From positions 1-6,362 of the forward strand of contig JANWJM010000135.1 in the NCBI GenBank assembly GCA_025449475.1: a DNA stretch of 6,362 nucleotides, read 5' to 3'. The DNA comes from Thermoactinomycetaceae bacterium (lineage in GTDB: Bacteria > Bacillota > Bacilli > Thermoactinomycetales > Thermoactinomycetaceae). Positions 4,631 through 6,362 of this stretch are shown here, piece by piece (the stretch's first letter is position 1; every line of letters starts with the position of its first letter). The translations under genes were made by a program, and so were the position numbers. Under the pieces are notes generated by a model. It ran no database searches, was not told the origin of the DNA, and was given only the letters and a program-made list of their open reading frames with translations.

Positions 4631-5290
4631 TTGGGTCAAAAGGTTCATCCCATCGGATTGCGTGTAGGCATTATTCGCGATTGGGATTCGAAATGGTTTG
4701 GTGGAAAAGATTATGCAGATTTGCTACATGAAGATATCAAGATCCGCGAATACCTACAAGATCGCTTAAAAGATGCGGCACTATCAAGGGTGGAAATTGA
4801 GCGTGCAGCGAACCGTGTCAATGTGTCGATCTACACAGCAAAACCCGGCATGGTGATTGGTAAAGGTGGTAAGGAAGTCGAAGCAATTCGTCTCGAATTA
4901 GCAAAACAAACAGGTAAAAAGGTTCATATCAATATCAATGAAGTGAAAAATCCTGAATTAGATGCAACACTGGTAGCGGAAAACATTGCGCAACAGCTGG
5001 AGCGTCGAATTTCATTTCGTCGTGCGATGAAACAAGCGATTCAACGCACACTCCGAGCAGGTGCAAAAGGGATTCGGACACAAGTGAGTGGGCGATTGGA
5101 TGGGAAAGATATTGCCCGGACAGAAGGATACAACGAAGGAACTGTTCCACTTCATACACTGCGTGCAGATATTGATTATGGGCTTGCCGAGGCGCATACC
5201 ACATATGGGCGAATCGGGGTAAAGGTTTGGATTTATCGTGGAGAAGTGCTTCCAACCAAAAATAAAGGAGATTCGGAAGGAGGCGAATAA
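4631..5290 (+). CDS. rpsC: 30S ribosomal protein S3 (uS3)
   Basis: S3 is at the mRNA entry channel of the 30S subunit and contributes to mRNA helicase activity. The 219-residue product is complete; the B. subtilis protein has 218. It begins MGQKVHPIGLRVGIIRDWDS and carries a type II KH domain with the GxxG element in MVIGKGGKEVE (74-84). The basic helix SFRRAMKQAIQR (128-139) contains the family's mRNA-channel arginines, and the C-terminal domain has GIRTQVSGRLDGKDIARTE (147-165) and TVPLHTLRADIDYG (171-184). Initiation is at TTG 4631, chosen from the ribosome binding site and the conserved N-terminus. The acidic, glycine-rich tail NKGDSEGGE encodes the ribosome binding site of rplP. Confidence 0.97.
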   Translation: MGQKVHPIGLRVGIIRDWDSKWFGGKDYADLLHEDIKIREYLQDRLKDAALSRVEIERAANRVNVSIYTAKPGMVIGKGGKEVEAIRLELAKQTGKKVHININEVKNPELDATLVAENIAQQLERRISFRRAMKQAIQRTLRAGAKGIRTQVSGRLDGKDIARTEGYNEGTVPLHTLRADIDYGLAEAHTTYGRIGVKVWIYRGEVLPTKNKGDSEGGE

Positions 5291-5293
5291 CCT

Positions 5294-5722
5294 ATGTTGA
5301 TGCCTAAGAAAGTCAAGTATCGTCGTCCGCACCGTGGCAGAATGAGAGGTCGAGCCAAAGGTGGTACGGAAGTGGTTTTCGGTGAATATGGGTTGCAAGC
5401 TCTGGAGCCATCTTGGATCACTAACAGACAAATTGAGGCAGCCCGTCGTGCGATGGTTCGTTATGTCAGACGTGGCGGAAAATACTGGATTAAGATTTTC
5501 CCTGACAAGCCAATCACTCAGAAGCCCCTTGAGGTTCGGATGGGGAGCGGGAAAGGATCTCCAGAGAAATGGGTGGCCGTTGTAAAACCAGGGAAGGTCA
5601 TGTTTGAATTAGCTGGAGTCTCTGAAGAAGTTGCTCGTGAAGCTTTGCGTTTAGCTGCACATAAGCTTCCGATCAAAACGAAATTTGTGAAACGTGAAGC
5701 GGGTGGATCAAATGAAAGCTAA
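5294..5722 (+). CDS. rplP: 50S ribosomal protein L16 (uL16)
   Basis: L16 is a late 50S assembly protein that organises the A-site and contacts the tRNA elbow. The 142-residue product matches B. subtilis L16 (144) closely: MLMPKKVKYRRPHRGRMRG, GGTEVVFGEYGLQALEPSW (23-41), ITNRQIEAARRAMVRYVRR, WIKIFPDKPIT, LEVRMGSGKGSPEKWVAVV (79-97) and LPIKTKFVKRE. There is an ATG at 5294 and a second in-frame one at residue 3; the first is preferred because MLxPK is the usual start. AAGGAGG (5277-5283) lies inside the end of rpsC, 10 nt upstream of the start. Its last codons overlap the rpmC start by 11 nt. Confidence 0.97.
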   Translation: MLMPKKVKYRRPHRGRMRGRAKGGTEVVFGEYGLQALEPSWITNRQIEAARRAMVRYVRRGGKYWIKIFPDKPITQKPLEVRMGSGKGSPEKWVAVVKPGKVMFELAGVSEEVAREALRLAAHKLPIKTKFVKREAGGSNES

Positions 5723-5924
5723 AGAGCTGATAGAGTTAACCACCGACGAGATCGAGAAAAAGTTGTCTCAGTATAAAGAAGAACTCTTCAATCTCCGTTT
5801 TCAGTTGGCAACCGGTCAATTGGAAAATACGGCTCGCTTAGGACAAGTTCGCAAAAACATTGCACGTTGTAAAACCGTTCTCCGTCAACGCGAGCTGAGC
5901 AATGAAAGGAGCCAAAAAGCATGA
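5712..5924 (+). CDS. rpmC: 50S ribosomal protein L29 (uL29)
   Basis: L29 is a small two-helix protein beside L23 at the tunnel exit and part of the nascent-chain factor docking area. The 70-residue product starts MKAKELIELTTDEIEKKL, has the family signature LFNLRFQLATGQLENT (32-47), and continues VRKNIARCKTVLRQREL. The frame can be extended upstream to a GTG at 5694, but family N-termini begin MKA, so ATG 5712 is chosen. No strong ribosome binding site is present; only GGGTGG (5701-5706) precedes it. The start lies 11 nt inside rplP, so translation probably depends on coupling to L16. The stop overlaps the rpsQ start as ATGA. The tail after REL (SNERSQKA) is slightly longer than in B. subtilis (66 residues in total). 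Confidence 0.95.
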   Translation: MKAKELIELTTDEIEKKLSQYKEELFNLRFQLATGQLENTARLGQVRKNIARCKTVLRQRELSNERSQKA

Positions 5925-6184
5925 GTGAGCGTGCTCGTCGAAAAGTTCGGATTGGTAAAGTGGTTAGCGATAAAATGGATAAGACAATTGTCGTGGAAGT
6001 CGAAACCTATCAGAAGAATCCTTTATATGGGAAACGGGTGAAATACTCCAAGCGATTTAAAGCCCATGATGAAGAGAATCAAGCCAAGGTCGGCGATCGG
6101 GTTCGCATTATGGAGACACGTCCCCTTTCCAAGGATAAGCGTTGGCGCTTGGTTGAGATCGTCGAAAAAGCTGTGATTATTTAA
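5921..6184 (+). CDS. rpsQ: 30S ribosomal protein S17 (uS17)
   Basis: S17 is a primary 16S rRNA binding protein of the 30S body with an OB fold. The 87-residue product has the same length as the B. subtilis protein and nearly the same text: MSERARRKVRIGKVVSDKMD, KTIVVEVETYQKNPLYGKR (21-39), VKYSKRFKAHDEENQAKVGD, RVRIMETRPLSKDKRWRLVE and the terminal EKAVII. AAAGGAG (5905-5911) lies inside rpmC, 9 nt before the ATG. The start overlaps the rpmC stop by four bases (ATGA), a standard coupling arrangement. Confidence 0.97.
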   Translation: MSERARRKVRIGKVVSDKMDKTIVVEVETYQKNPLYGKRVKYSKRFKAHDEENQAKVGDRVRIMETRPLSKDKRWRLVEIVEKAVII

Positions 6185-6223
6185 ATGAAAGCCTCAGTGA
6201 GGTAAAGAAGGGAGGAAAGGCAA

Positions 6224-6362
6224 ATGATTCAGCCACAAAGTCGTCTTCGTGTAGCGGATAATTCAGGCGCCAAAGAGGTGATGTGTATTCGGATTCTTGG
6301 CGGCTCCAAACGAAAATCTGCGGGAATTGGTGATGTAATCGTCGCTTCGGTCAAACAAGCTA
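6224..6362 (+). CDS. rplN: 50S ribosomal protein L14 (uL14), N-terminal part, cut by window end
   Basis: The first 46 codons of a gene that runs off the right edge; the family is about 122 residues long, so roughly two thirds are missing. The visible part reads MIQPQSRLRVADNSGAKEVM and then CIRILGGSKRKSAGIGDVIV, followed by ASVKQA. The VADNSGA and IGDVIV blocks are diagnostic of L14, a 23S rRNA binding protein at the subunit interface that is also a docking site for RsfS-type silencing factors. GGGAGG (6210-6215) lies 8 nt before the ATG. The 39-nt gap after rpsQ shows no terminator. Position after rpsQ is the standard order. Confidence 0.96.
   Translation, partial: MIQPQSRLRVADNSGAKEVMCIRILGGSKRKSAGIGDVIVASVKQA

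Noticed and set aside
4935..5431. Long minus-strand open frames opposite rpsC and rplP
   Set aside because: They are antisense shadows of highly conserved ribosomal genes, with no recognisable protein features or ribosome binding sites.
5694..5711. Upstream GTG start for rpmC adding MKRVDQ
   Set aside because: L29 proteins normally begin at MKA, and the longer form has no ribosome binding site of its own.
6190..6202. Hairpin-like CCTCAGTGAGG between rpsQ and rplN
   Set aside because: The arms leave a one-base loop, so only about three pairs can form, and no T-run follows. It is not a terminator, and the operon continues into rplN.

Overview
The window carries the promoter-proximal part of the S10 ribosomal-protein operon of a low-GC Gram-positive bacterium (Firmicutes, class Bacilli). 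The ribosomal proteins read as close relatives of Bacillus subtilis sequences recalled from memory. Nearly every gene has a strong AGGAGG-type ribosome binding site, and the operon promoter is a textbook sigma-A site. A thermoactinomycete-like member of the Bacillales is a guess, not something the sequence proves.

Layout, all on the + strand. Bases 1-717 hold the 3' part of a gene for a P-loop NTPase or kinase-like protein of unknown role; it is open at the left edge. Bases 718-954 are non-coding. They contain a promoter (TTGCAT, 17 bp, TATAAT) and a leader RNA of about 120 nt that can fold into a three-stem junction ahead of rpsJ. From 955 to the right edge the genes are rpsJ (S10), rplC (L3), rplD (L4), rplW (L23), rplB (L2), rpsS (S19), rplV (L22), rpsC (S3), rplP (L16), rpmC (L29), rpsQ (S17) and rplN (L14, cut by the window end). 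This is the conserved bacterial order. Gaps are 44 nt or less and there are three overlaps (rplD/rplW 1 nt, rplP/rpmC 11 nt, rpmC/rpsQ 4 nt), so the genes should be co-transcribed and partly translationally coupled. No terminator and no convincing internal promoter were seen.

The standout is rplV. Its product has 177-178 residues instead of about 113. The extra N-terminal segment of about 70 residues reads as the winged helix-turn-helix DNA-binding domain of the arginine repressor ArgR/AhrC, joined in frame to a complete L22. The arginine-binding, oligomerising C-terminal domain of ArgR is absent. This is either a ribosomal protein with a transcription-factor domain or a DNA-binding fold recruited as an rRNA-binding extension. 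L4 and L22 together form the narrow point of the peptide exit tunnel, and both loops here also differ from the usual sequence at several positions. Other smaller oddities are TTG starts for rpsJ and rpsC, a five-residue insertion near the S10 N-terminus, and an Arg/Lys-rich insertion in L3.
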